NCBI GenBank assembly: GCA_041595875.1
Contig: JBFHJN010000035.1
Coordinates: 1-28,208 of the forward strand
DNA from: UBA2279 sp041595875
Lineage (GTDB): Bacteria; Actinomycetota; Coriobacteriia; Anaerosomatales; Anaerosomataceae
Reading direction: 5' to 3'
DNA: 28,208 nt
Position numbers and translations under genes: made by a program. The notes under the pieces were generated by a model that did no database searches, was not told the DNA's origin, and saw nothing but the letters and a program-made list of their open reading frames with translations. Positions within the stretch are counted from its first letter, which is position 1; each line of letters opens with the position of its first letter. This document shows, piece by piece, positions 1 to 8,802 of the stretch.

Positions 1-2541
1 ACGCAGTGCCGCCGCCTCAGTGTCAAAACCCGCAGTCCCCGTGAGCAACATCACAGGTGTGGGATCGCCCGACTCATACAGCGCCTGGAGCAGGGCCAAT
101 CCGTCCAGGTTGGGCATGTTGAGGTCGGCCAGACACAGGTCGAAAGCGCTGTCACCGATGCGCGCAAGCGCCGCCTCTCCGTCGGCGACGTACGAGACAG
201 CATACCCGGCATCGCTCAGCACTTTGCCGATGAGCTCCCGGGTCGATTCATCATCGTCGGCGATCAGCAGATGCAAGCGCTTCTTGGAAGCCACGCCGAT
301 AAGATCCGAATCGTCCGAGTCCTCGATGCTGTCCAGAGCGCCGATGAGGTCTGTATCCGGTGACGGTCGGCTCCGGGTGGAGGAAGCAGCGGAAGGCGCA
401 GAGGCGGCAGCGGAATCCGGAGCCTCGCTCTCTTCCTCGATGAGCACACGGTCATGAACGTCTTGCACGGAGAATGTGAGGTCGCGCACCTTGTCCACGG
501 CGTGATCGAACATCAGGTAGTCCCCGCGCTCACGCAGCCGCTGGCGGACGTCGGTCACAGGTATCCCGGAGCGGACCCACTCGGTGAGCTGCGGATCGAA
601 CTGCAGCACCTCATAGACGCCCTCGCGACCGCGGTATCCGTTGTAGCAGTGGGGACATCCCACAGGATGCGCGACCTCGGCCGGGATATCGTCCGTGAAC
701 GGCTCCAGCATCCGGCGTTCTTCGGCGGTGATGCGCGCCACGCGGCGACAGTCCGGGCACAACCGTTTGATCAGGCGCTGCGCCACGATACACAAGATGG
801 CGTCCGCCATCATGCTGCGTTCCACTCCCAGCCGCTCAAGACGGAAGATCGCCGTGGTCGAAGTGGACGTGTGAAGCGTGGAGATGGTGAGGTGGCCGGT
901 ACTGGCGAAGTCGACCGCCGTCTTTGCCGAGAAGGCATCGCGCACCTCGCCCATGAACAAGATGTCCGGGTCTTGCCGGACGGAGGACTTGAGCAGGTTC
1001 TCGAATGTGACTTTCGCCTTGTCGTTGACCTGCTGCTGGTTGGCACGGGGGATGACGTACTCCACCGGATCCTCGACCGACATGAGACTGCGCTTCTCGG
1101 CGTCGATACTTGTCAAGACGCTATACACAGTGGTGGTCTTGCCCGAGCCAGTCGGACCGACGATGGCTATCATCCCGTGCGAGCGACCGGCGTACCCGTA
1201 CAGAGCCGTCGACTGCTCCTCGGTCATGCCAAGATCCGTGAGGAGCGTTGCCTCGGCCGATGTCTCAAGCAGACGGATGACGACGCTCTCCCCGTAGGGT
1301 CCCGAAGACGTGGCCAGTCGCAGCTTCAGCTTGCGCTTGCCGACGTTGGCCTCCAGCGTGCCGTCCTGGGGACGCCTGCGTTCGGCGATGTCCATGCCAC
1401 CGATCGCCTTGTAGCGCGAGATGAGCATCGCACCCGTGCGACGCTTGAGCACGAGCATGTCCCGCATGTCTCCGTCCACGCGAAAGCGGACGTCGTAGTG
1501 GTCTTCTTTGGGCTCAAGGTGGATGTCGCTGGCGCGTTCGTTGAACGCTTCCATGATGAGGTTGTTCGCGATGTAGACGATGGGCCGCGATTCGATGTCG
1601 CCCGAGGTCAGGCCTCCAACGTCATCCGGCGCGAACTCGCGCAGCTCGACGCGGCCTCCCGTCTCGGTACGTGCGGCCTCCGCTTCTGCTGCCGACTGCC
1701 GGAAGATGGAGAGGATCCCCTCGGGGTCGGAAACCGCCAAAGACAGGTGTCCCTCTCCCTTGCGCTCCAGCAAATCGAGGAGCTCCCAGTTGAACGGATT
1801 GGAGACCACGTATGTCACGCGACCCTTGTGCATGACGGGAACCACGACGTTGGTCTTGCAGAAGGCCACGGGCAGAACGCCCATCGCTATGGATGCGACG
1901 TCGACGACCGGCAGGTACTCAAGGCCGAGCGAACCGGCGATACGCTGTGCCATGTCCTCCGACGAGATGCCGAACGACCTCGCTATCGCGTAGATATCTT
2001 GCGGGCGCATCTGCTCAACGCGTTCCTTGCGCTTCGGACGGCTCACGTACTCCTCGGCCATCGCGCTGCGGAAGCTCAGGAAGTCAGCAGGGACGATGCC
2101 CTCGGTGAACTCGTCCGACTCGTCTTTCAGGTCATCCCAGTGGCTGCGCGTGTTCAGGTATGTGTCGACTTTCTCGCGCAGTTCGGTCCTGTTGATGGGC
2201 TTGACCACGTAATCCACGGCCCCGCATGCGATCGCACGCGCACGGTCTTGCTCATCGCCGAGCGCGGACATGAAGATCACCGGCGTGTACTCCGCCATTC
2301 CGAGCTGCTGGAGCTTCTCGCAGAACTCGTAACCGTCCATCCCCGGCATCATCACATCCGTGAGGATCAGGTCAGGCTGGCGCGTCTCGATGACACTCAG
2401 GGCCTCTTCGGCGCTGGCAGCGGTGACGATCTCGTATCCGCCGGGCTCCAGAAGCAGCTTCACCAGACTGCGGATGTCCTCATCATCATCGACGCTCAAG
2501 ATCAATCGGCGGTCGGTCGTGTCTGCTCCGGAGACGCTCAC
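1..2541 (-). CDS. Receiver-GspE/PilB ATPase-receiver fusion (3' end cut by window edge)
   Basis: Hexameric assembly ATPase of the GspE/PilB/PulE family, which powers type II secretion or type IV pilus assembly at the inner face of the membrane, fused to response-regulator domains. Visible are 847 residues. Residues 10-130 form a receiver (acidic D18-D20, phospho-acceptor D62 in TDVMMPG, S92, K114). Residues 178-282 resemble the T2SSE N-terminal domain. The ATPase follows, with Asp box (ASDIHLEP, 337-344), Walker A GPTGSGKT with K468, Walker B MGEVRD with E532, a His box (TGHLTISTLHT), and the zinc tetracysteine C595/C598/C629/C632. A Ser/Asp/Ala-rich linker with DLIG twice leads to a second receiver (from about 752, D806), which leaves the window still open. 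The GTG start lies 5 nt after the Hpt stop, with GGAGG about 10 nt upstream; an in-frame GTG 9 nt earlier sits too close to that site. The ATPase motifs look intact. The family is secure; which machine it drives is unknown because no pilin or secretin is in view. Confidence 0.9.
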   Translation of the reverse strand, partial: MSVSGADTTDRRLILSVDDDEDIRSLVKLLLEPGGYEIVTAASAEEALSVIETRQPDLILTDVMMPGMDGYEFCEKLQQLGMAEYTPVIFMSALGDEQDRARAIACGAVDYVVKPINRTELREKVDTYLNTRSHWDDLKDESDEFTEGIVPADFLSFRSAMAEEYVSRPKRKERVEQMRPQDIYAIARSFGISSEDMAQRIAGSLGLEYLPVVDVASIAMGVLPVAFCKTNVVVPVMHKGRVTYVVSNPFNWELLDLLERKGEGHLSLAVSDPEGILSIFRQSAAEAEAARTETGGRVELREFAPDDVGGLTSGDIESRPIVYIANNLIMEAFNERASDIHLEPKEDHYDVRFRVDGDMRDMLVLKRRTGAMLISRYKAIGGMDIAERRRPQDGTLEANVGKRKLKLRLATSSGPYGESVVIRLLETSAEATLLTDLGMTEEQSTALYGYAGRSHGMIAIVGPTGSGKTTTVYSVLTSIDAEKRSLMSVEDPVEYVIPRANQQQVNDKAKVTFENLLKSSVRQDPDILFMGEVRDAFSAKTAVDFASTGHLTISTLHTSTSTTAIFRLERLGVERSMMADAILCIVAQRLIKRLCPDCRRVARITAEERRMLEPFTDDIPAEVAHPVGCPHCYNGYRGREGVYEVLQFDPQLTEWVRSGIPVTDVRQRLRERGDYLMFDHAVDKVRDLTFSVQDVHDRVLIEEESEAPDSAAASAPSAASSTRSRPSPDTDLIGALDSIEDSDDSDLIGVASKKRLHLLIADDDESTRELIGKVLSDAGYAVSYVADGEAALARIGDSAFDLCLADLNMPNLDGLALLQALYESGDPTPVMLLTGTAGFDTEAAALR

Positions 2542-2546
2542 GTGGC

Positions 2547-2891
2547 TCACTCCTCCACGAACTCGACGACGACTGTATCAAGGTAGCGACGAAGCCGGGC
2601 CGCACACTCAAGCGCCACTGCAGCGTCGTGGTCCCGTCCCGCCGCCTCGATCATCGCACCCAGCTCGGTGATCCGGTCAAAACCGTAGCCTCCGCCCGAG
2701 CCTTTCATGGTGTGCCCAAGCGTGGTGACGCGCTCGTACTCCCCGGACTTCACCGCGCTCTCGATCTCTTCCGCGTCGCTCTTGCGACGCTCGAGATAGC
2801 GCGGGATCAACGACTCCAGCGTGACGTCCACGCGCGCGATGACGCCATCTTCGTCCGGATAGCGTTCGGCTCCGCCGTTAGCATCACTCAT
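2547..2891 (-). CDS. Stand-alone Hpt phosphotransfer protein
   Basis: A 114-residue cytoplasmic histidine phosphotransfer protein. Hpt proteins take a phosphoryl group from the receiver of a hybrid kinase and pass it to a downstream receiver. The helix-bundle signature GHTMKGSGGGYGF carries the phospho-acceptor H60. The protein is a bare Hpt domain with no fused kinase or output. The ATG at 2891 is preferred over a more upstream start at 2978: it has a GGAAGAGG-type ribosome site, and its first codons overlap the last 8 bases of the hybrid kinase gene, which points to translational coupling. The stop lies 5 nt before the GTG of the receiver-ATPase fusion. Gene order kinase, Hpt, receiver-effector is the order expected of a phosphorelay, so this is the likely middle step. 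Partner specificity is inferred from context only. Confidence 0.9.
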   Translation of the reverse strand: MSDANGGAERYPDEDGVIARVDVTLESLIPRYLERRKSDAEEIESAVKSGEYERVTTLGHTMKGSGGGYGFDRITELGAMIEAAGRDHDAAVALECAARLRRYLDTVVVEFVEE

Positions 2892-5800
2892 GCGTGGCAC
2901 CTCTTCCATAGCTCTCGATGGCCTCAAGCAGGACCGCCTTCTTGATAGGCTTCGTGAGGTGCCCGTCACAACCTGCATCCAGGCTCTTTTGGATCTCCTC
3001 TTTCAGCGCATATGCCGTCAGCGCGACGACCGGGGTATGCCGCTCACCCTTGTCCCGTTCGAACTCGCGGATCTTCCGCGTGGCCTGATACCCGTCCATC
3101 ACGGGCATCTGCATATCCATAAGGACCAGGTCGAAACCATCGGGTGAAGCGGCGAACGCCTCCACAGCTTCGGCCCCGTTCTCAACCATGACCACTTCGT
3201 GCGACGTCTTGGACAGATGCGCCTCCAGCAAGAAGCGATTGTCCTCCGAGTCCTCCGCCACCAGGACACGCAGCGCTGTGCCCTGAACCTGCACGTCCGG
3301 AGCGGGCTGTCCCAGAGCCTCTTTGGCAGCCTCGCGCGCACGATGCGAGGCGGACGCCACCGCAGACTCAAGGTCCACCCGTCGCACCGGCTTGGTCAGG
3401 TAGTCGCTCACGCCTAGCTCACGCAGCGCGATGCCTGTCTCGGGCATCTGATCGGACGAGAGCATGATCATACCCGCCGATGAGATCTCCGGGTCGGCCT
3501 TTGCCTTCTCGGCAAAATGGACACCGCTCATCTCAGGCATGTGGTTGTCGAGGATGATGACATCGTACGGAGAGGCGCTTCTGGCCGCGTGACGGGTCAT
3601 CTCCAGCCCCTGCATGGCATCGGGCGCTTCATCCACCGTCACTCCGGCGCGACCCAGCATCTCCGAGACGATCAGGCGATTTGTCGCGTTGTCGTCCACG
3701 ACAAGGACGCGGAGCCCGTTGAGCTCGGAGACGACGCCAGCCGCTTCAGCTGCGTCGGCCGTGCAGATCCGAAGCGGGACATCGAAGCTGAACGTGGTGC
3801 CCTCTCCTACTTCGCTGGCCACCCGCAGACTGCCGCCCATGAGCTCCACGAGCCGGCGCGAGATCGTCAAGCCAAGCCCGGTCCCGCCGTACTGGCGAGT
3901 GGTGGACGAGTCCGCCTGTGTGAAGCTCTCAAAGACCAGCTCCAGCTTCTCGGGTGCGATGCCGATCCCGGTATCCGCCACCGAGAACCGGTATTCGCCC
4001 TGAATATCGCCGTTGGCGTCGATGCCTTGCCTCTCGCATGCCACAGTGACCAGGACCTGGCCTTCTCCGGTGAACTTGATTGCGTTGCCCATGAGGTTGA
4101 TCAGCACCTGGCGAAGCCGATCAGGGTCGCCCACCACGTTCGTGGGGGTCCCCGGCTCGATCCTGAACAGCAGCTCGAGGCCCTTCTCGCGCGCCTTGAC
4201 CCCCATTACCGACGCCGTGCGCTCCACGAGCTCTTCAAGCTCGAAGTGGACAGAGTCGATCTCAAAACGCCCGGCCTCGATCTTGGAGAGGTCGAGGACA
4301 TCGTTGATGAGCGCCAGCAGCGCATCGCCGGCCGACTTGAAGATGCCCACGTATCGTGCCTGCCGCGGATCCAGATCGGTCTCCTCAAGCAGCTCGCCCA
4401 TGCCGATGATCGCGTTCATCGGCGTGCGGATCTCGTGACTCATGGCGGCAAGGAACTCGCTCTTTGCCCGGTTGGCGTCTTCGGCAGCCATCTTCGCGGT
4501 GACAAGGGCCTCCTCGGCCTGCTTGATGGTGGTGACATCTTCCTGGACGCTGATGAACCGGCTGATCTGGCCCGAGTAGTCGCGCATGGCCGAGATGGTC
4601 GCCGACGCATAGTAATTCAGGCCGGCCTTCGTCTTGTTGATGAACTCGCCCTGCCACGGATCGCCCGCAAGCACCGTCTCCCATAGCTCCTTGTAGACGC
4701 TAGGCGGCGTGAACCCGGAGTTCAGTATCCGCGGATTCTGACCCTTGACCTCGGCCATCGAGTAGCCGGTGAGCTCTGTGAACTTCCGGTTCACGTACTC
4801 GATCGCCCCGCTGGGATCGGTGATGATGACGGCAACAGGACTCTGCTCGATGGCCTGTGACAAGCGGCGCACCTCGATGCTCGCGCGCTTGCGCTCCATC
4901 GCGTTGACGATTGCCGAAGCGGCGATCCTCAGCAGGCCTGTGGACTCCGCATCCCACTCCGCGCGTCGACCCACTGCATCAAAGCCGAGGAATCCGATGA
5001 GCTTGGTGCGCCACATCATGGGGACCGCACAGACTGACCGGACATCGTGGCCCAGAAGCGATTCGCGCTCGGATTCGCCAAGATCGGCGGACCCGGCGAT
5101 ATCGTCGATGATGACGTCTTTGCCACCGGCGATCGTCGTCACGATGTGCGGGTACTGATCCACGGGGATGTCTTGCAGGGCGTCTTTCCGGGAAAGCGCG
5201 CCCAAAGACGCCCACTCGTGGGTGTTGGACATCGATTCACCGTCTGACGACAGCATCATCACGTATGCACGGTCTGCACCCACAAACGCCCCGATGCCAT
5301 CAAGAGCATGCTCGATACCCTGATCCACGTGCTCCGGCTCCACGTTGATGAAACCGGTGGATATCTCCACGACCAGGTCATTGAAGCGCGCGCGATACTC
5401 CAAGATGCGCTGGGCGGTGTGGCTCTCGGTCATGTCCCGGGCATACACGAGCACGGCAGACTCATCTTTGTAGACGGTGGGGACGGCGGTCACACCAACG
5501 TCTACTATGACCCCGTCCTTGCGTCGATACTGACAATCGTGCTTGATCGCGCACTCATCGGGCCCGGAAAGGTCAACGAGGCACTGTGCGATGCCCTCAA
5601 GCCCGGACACGACGATGCTTTCGATGGGCACGCTGTTCAACTCGTCCATGGAGTACCCGAGCCAGGTCACCATGTAAGGATTGGCAACGCGGATCGTGCG
5701 TTCCTCCATGCTCATGATGAAGATGCCCTCGGGTGCGTTATCGAACATCTGGCGGAAGCGGCGTTCCGTTCCCGCGACCCGCGCAGCCCACGTGCGCGTG

Positions 5801-7125
5801 AGCTGGATCGCCGACCAGAGCGTCAGAATCAAGATCGCCGCGCCGAGGCTGATCAGTATCCCGTTCATGCGTGCTGCGGCGACCTGCTGATCGATGTGAG
5901 ACGCCTCGCGATCGATACCCAGGAGCGCCAGCGAGCGCCCGTCGCTCGCGTATACGGGTGCGAATCCGCTGTACCAGGTCCCCCAGATATCGGCGAGAGG
6001 GCCCTCCACAAACTTGTATGGAGACTGCAGCGCGGTCAGCAGCTCATCGCTTGCCTCTTCATACACCGTACCGGGAAGGTCTTCGGGGCCCTCACCCTCT
6101 ACGGGCGTCCCCTCCACTAGGATCACAGCCTGCCCGTCTCGCATGATCATGAGGTATACGAATGTCGCGTCGGGAGCCACCTCCCTGACCGCGGTGAGCT
6201 GGCTTTGGATGAGCTCGTACTCGGGAGTGCCAACATCATCAAGCGTCCCGGTCAGATCCACTATCCCATTGGGGTCCAACGCGGCGGCTGCCAGCTGGGC
6301 TTCCACCAGGAGCTGGTCCTGCTCATAGCTGAGCCTGTCTTGACCGAACGCGTGGGTGACCAGGGCGCCGGCCGCCAGGGCTGTCACCATGGCAAGAGCG
6401 ATGACGCCACCCAGATGCCGGAGACCCGGCCCGGCATCGGCGTCGAACCACAAGGGATTCACTCGCTGCATGTATGCGCCCAGCTGCCAGGCGAAGATCA
6501 GCGCGGCTATCGTCCGGAGCACCTCCACCGGAACGCCGGTCGCTCCCACGAAGGTGGCCGCGTTGAGCGCCGACATGGGGAACACGGCTTCCGGCGACGC
6601 CGTCCAAACGCCCAGGACCCCGTACATGAAGAGCGCCGAAGCCGAGATATACAGGCGTAAGCGAGCCGGTCCCTCGGTGTTGCGAGCGAGAGAGGCCAGA
6701 GCAGCAGCACCGGCAAGCGCACTGACTATACCCAGCAGGTAGCTGACCACCGCGCTGAGCGCGAGTTGTCCGCCCAAGATCCCAACAGTGATGAGCACCG
6801 CGGGAGGGACCAGTATCCATCGACCCTGCGTCCATCCCACCTGGCGCCTGAATCCCTCGCGCCAGAACTCGACGAGGATCAGGTATGCCGTGGCGGCAAG
6901 AATCGTCTCTACGTAGCCCACCGCGTCCGGACCGGGATACACGAGTCCAACGGTTTGAGACCAAGAGACCGCGACCCACAACATAGAGAACGCGGCCAGC
7001 CACTTCCAGGGAAGCTCTTCATTTCCCAGGCGCCACAAGCTCACCGAATGCGTGGCCGCTATCGCAAAACCAACGCCACCGAGAAAGAGCGCGTAATCCG
7101 TCTGACTTGCGAGAAAATCTGTCAC
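2884..7125 (-). CDS. Multi-PAS/GAF membrane hybrid histidine kinase with two receiver domains
   Basis: Membrane sensor kinase of 1413 residues, expected to autophosphorylate on histidine and relay phosphate through its receivers. About eight hydrophobic segments fill residues 10-260. An extracytoplasmic sensor region (about 262-420, Cache-like in look) and a further membrane segment (421-441) follow. Then come PAS (about 455-568), GAF (about 580-745), PAS (about 753-870), the HisKA dimerisation helix with H897 in MSHEIRTPMN, an HATPase domain (DTGIGI and GGTGLGL motifs), receiver 1 (D1193 in LDNHMPEM) and receiver 2 (D1337 in MDMQMPVMDG, followed by the K in TKPIKK). The GTG start is preceded by a G-rich site. 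The gene overlaps hpt by 8 nt. It lacks its own Hpt domain, which is supplied by the next gene. The N-terminal membrane region plus extracytoplasmic sensor suggests two sensing surfaces. The ligand is unknown. The BarA/ArcB-like layout is certain; the target is inferred from operon context. Confidence 0.93.
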   Translation of the reverse strand: MTDFLASQTDYALFLGGVGFAIAATHSVSLWRLGNEELPWKWLAAFSMLWVAVSWSQTVGLVYPGPDAVGYVETILAATAYLILVEFWREGFRRQVGWTQGRWILVPPAVLITVGILGGQLALSAVVSYLLGIVSALAGAAALASLARNTEGPARLRLYISASALFMYGVLGVWTASPEAVFPMSALNAATFVGATGVPVEVLRTIAALIFAWQLGAYMQRVNPLWFDADAGPGLRHLGGVIALAMVTALAAGALVTHAFGQDRLSYEQDQLLVEAQLAAAALDPNGIVDLTGTLDDVGTPEYELIQSQLTAVREVAPDATFVYLMIMRDGQAVILVEGTPVEGEGPEDLPGTVYEEASDELLTALQSPYKFVEGPLADIWGTWYSGFAPVYASDGRSLALLGIDREASHIDQQVAAARMNGILISLGAAILILTLWSAIQLTRTWAARVAGTERRFRQMFDNAPEGIFIMSMEERTIRVANPYMVTWLGYSMDELNSVPIESIVVSGLEGIAQCLVDLSGPDECAIKHDCQYRRKDGVIVDVGVTAVPTVYKDESAVLVYARDMTESHTAQRILEYRARFNDLVVEISTGFINVEPEHVDQGIEHALDGIGAFVGADRAYVMMLSSDGESMSNTHEWASLGALSRKDALQDIPVDQYPHIVTTIAGGKDVIIDDIAGSADLGESERESLLGHDVRSVCAVPMMWRTKLIGFLGFDAVGRRAEWDAESTGLLRIAASAIVNAMERKRASIEVRRLSQAIEQSPVAVIITDPSGAIEYVNRKFTELTGYSMAEVKGQNPRILNSGFTPPSVYKELWETVLAGDPWQGEFINKTKAGLNYYASATISAMRDYSGQISRFISVQEDVTTIKQAEEALVTAKMAAEDANRAKSEFLAAMSHEIRTPMNAIIGMGELLEETDLDPRQARYVGIFKSAGDALLALINDVLDLSKIEAGRFEIDSVHFELEELVERTASVMGVKAREKGLELLFRIEPGTPTNVVGDPDRLRQVLINLMGNAIKFTGEGQVLVTVACERQGIDANGDIQGEYRFSVADTGIGIAPEKLELVFESFTQADSSTTRQYGGTGLGLTISRRLVELMGGSLRVASEVGEGTTFSFDVPLRICTADAAEAAGVVSELNGLRVLVVDDNATNRLIVSEMLGRAGVTVDEAPDAMQGLEMTRHAARSASPYDVIILDNHMPEMSGVHFAEKAKADPEISSAGMIMLSSDQMPETGIALRELGVSDYLTKPVRRVDLESAVASASHRAREAAKEALGQPAPDVQVQGTALRVLVAEDSEDNRFLLEAHLSKTSHEVVMVENGAEAVEAFAASPDGFDLVLMDMQMPVMDGYQATRKIREFERDKGERHTPVVALTAYALKEEIQKSLDAGCDGHLTKPIKKAVLLEAIESYGRGATHE

Positions 7126-7135
7126 GGCACCCCCG

Positions 7136-7154
7136 GTTGGGATCGACTCCCAAC
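7136..7154. repeat. 7-bp perfect inverted repeat upstream of the hybrid kinase gene
   Basis: GTTGGGA and TCCCAAC are separated by 5 nt and lie 11 nt before the GTG start of the hybrid kinase. A possible -10 element (TACTAT on the minus strand, 7155-7160) directly abuts it, so the repeat would cover the transcription start. It could be an operator or a 5' UTR hairpin close to the ribosome site. The function is inferred. Confidence 0.4.
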
Positions 7155-7258
7155 ATAGTAGCGCGAACGCATGGAGGGGATGACGTCTACATCACGGAAC
7201 ATGCCGCCTTAGTTGCTCGAAAGTGGCCGAGAGGCACGGCAAGCGCTGGCACTCCGCC

Positions 7259-8296
7259 TCAGACGCTGCGGGCCAGCCGCAACGCGGCAGCAGCAAACCG
7301 CTCAACGTCTGACTCGGTCGTGTCCCACGAGGTCACCCACCGCACCTCGGAGCGAGGCTCGTCCCACACGTAGAAGTCGGCGACATCCTGGAGCGGCACG
7401 ATGTTCTCGGCGGGCATCCGAGCGAAGACCTCATTGGCCTGCACCCTCTGGAAGACCTCGATACCGGGGACCGAAGCCATCTTCTCGGCAAGCAGTGCCG
7501 CCATCGCGTTCGCATGACTCGCGTTGCGCCACCACAGGTCGTCTTGAAGCAGCGCGGTGAACTGCGCCGCCATAAACCGCATCTTCGATGCGAGCTGCAT
7601 CGACTGCTTGCGCACGTACTTGAAGCCCGGGGCCATCGTGGGATCAGCGAAGACAACGGCCTCCCCCATGAGGATGCCGTTTTTCGTGCCGCCGAAGGAC
7701 AAGACATCCACGCCCGCGTCGAGTGAGGCTTCGCGCAGAGAACAGCCCAGCGACACCGCGGCATTGGCGATGCGCGCGCCATCCATGTGCAGCCAAAGAC
7801 CGTGTGCATGAGCGGCCCCGGCTATGGCCCGGATCTCGTGGGGAGTGTAGACGGTTCCGTACTCGGTGGCCTGCGTGATTGAAACGACACGGGGCTGGAT
7901 ATGATGCTCCACCCCTACGTCGTGGATGCTTGCCTCGACAAGCTCAACGGTGAGTTTGCCATCGGAAGTGGGGACCGTCAGCAGCTTGCCGCCCACCAGA
8001 TGCTCAAAGGCACCGCATTCGTCCACGTTGATATGCGCGGTCTCCGGACAGATGCACGCTTCATACGAGCGCATGAGCGCGCCAAGCGCCGAGACGTTCG
8101 CTCCGGTGCCGTTGAACACGAAGTGAACGGCTACCTGCTCGCCGAAGTGCCGGCGGAAGTGACCTATGGCCTCCTGCGTGTAGGGGTCATCACCGTAGGC
8201 ATGCACATGACCCTCGTTCGCCGCAGCCAGAGCGGCCATGACCTCGGGATGCACTCCGGCGTTGTTGTCGCTCGCAAACGTCCGTGATGCCGTCAT
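7259..8296 (-). CDS. ltaE: Low-specificity L-threonine aldolase (PLP fold-type I)
   Basis: Cytoplasmic PLP enzyme that cleaves L-threonine or L-allo-threonine to glycine and acetaldehyde; the family (beta-eliminating lyase/threonine aldolase) also acts on other beta-hydroxy amino acids. The 345-residue length is normal. Family signatures are the N-terminal SDNNAGVHPEV, the FNGTGAN phosphate-binding loop (61-67), H88 in the AHINVDECGA segment, the cofactor-ring aspartate D172 in MDGAR, and the Schiff-base lysine K205 in SFGGTKNG. The ATG overlaps the stop of the upstream OB-fold-like gene as ATGA, so the two are coupled. The gene is last in a run beginning with a small membrane peptide and trkH. 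A metabolic reason for sharing an operon with a potassium channel is not obvious. Family assignment is firm; exact substrate preference cannot be read from sequence. Confidence 0.88.
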   Translation of the reverse strand: MTASRTFASDNNAGVHPEVMAALAAANEGHVHAYGDDPYTQEAIGHFRRHFGEQVAVHFVFNGTGANVSALGALMRSYEACICPETAHINVDECGAFEHLVGGKLLTVPTSDGKLTVELVEASIHDVGVEHHIQPRVVSITQATEYGTVYTPHEIRAIAGAAHAHGLWLHMDGARIANAAVSLGCSLREASLDAGVDVLSFGGTKNGILMGEAVVFADPTMAPGFKYVRKQSMQLASKMRFMAAQFTALLQDDLWWRNASHANAMAALLAEKMASVPGIEVFQRVQANEVFARMPAENIVPLQDVADFYVWDEPRSEVRWVTSWDTTESDVERFAAAALRLARSV

Positions 8297-8802
8297 GTGA
8301 TCACTTCATCGCGCATTCTGCGGAAGCGCCTGGAGAGTGCGAACGCAACGATGAGACCCACTACCCCCACGATGCCCTTCCAGGCATCAACACTGTGCTC
8401 ACGCGTTGAGCCCGGCTCGATCACGCGGAGTTCTGTCGCATGGACATCCAGATCGCCACCGTGCTCATCGCACGCCTCGTTGTAGACTCCCACGACCTCG
8501 ACGACATCACCGTTGTGACGGTAATCGCCAAAAATGGTGACCGTCTCGGCCATCTCGGCGGGCATGTGCACGCCGATCGCCGTCCCGTCACTCAAGATGT
8601 TGAGCCAGACGCCCTCGCCGTCGGAGTGCAGCGCCTCGCTGACGACCTCTCCCGAGAAGCGCACAGTGGCGCCGTCCAGGTCTTGCATCAGCGATGTGAG
8701 CTCTGCAGGCGTCACGTCCGTGACCGCCTGGGTGGCGAAAGCCGCACCCGGCACGAACGTGAGCGTCATGACGACAGCCAGTAAGATCGATGCGCGCCTC
8801 AT
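8293..8802 (-). CDS. Secreted, C-terminally anchored OB-fold-like protein
   Basis: A 169-residue protein with a classic signal peptide (MRR, a hydrophobic core, then a likely cleavage after AFA near residue 24). A beta-rich region at about 30-135 has alternating hydrophobic residues of OB-fold style (the segments TVRFSGEVVSEAL, VWLNILSDGTAIGVHM and VVEVVGVYNEACDEHGG). A membrane segment at about 142-160 and a short arginine-rich tail follow. The predicted topology is an extracytoplasmic domain held by a C-terminal anchor. The start at 8802 is chosen because its ATG forms an ATGA overlap with the trkH stop; the stop in turn forms ATGA with the threonine aldolase start. The OB-fold call comes from pattern only and resembles stress-type OB-fold exported proteins. 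No catalytic site is evident, and the function is unknown. Confidence 0.7.
   Translation of the reverse strand: MRRASILLAVVMTLTFVPGAAFATQAVTDVTPAELTSLMQDLDGATVRFSGEVVSEALHSDGEGVWLNILSDGTAIGVHMPAEMAETVTIFGDYRHNGDVVEVVGVYNEACDEHGGDLDVHATELRVIEPGSTREHSVDAWKGIVGVVGLIVAFALSRRFRRMRDEVIT

Noticed and set aside
454..2586. Long plus-strand open frame of 710 codons
   Set aside because: It lies opposite the receiver-ATPase fusion, whose minus-strand translation has complete domain motifs. The plus frame gives a His/Arg-rich product with no family, a usual shadow in high-GC DNA.
3517..4686. Plus-strand open frame of 389 codons
   Set aside because: It is antisense to the kinase core of the hybrid histidine kinase and has no recognisable domain.
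7170..7200. Short minus-strand frame between ltaE and the kinase gene
   Set aside because: It starts at an ATG without a ribosome site and runs through the inverted repeat into the kinase start. The composition is not protein-like.
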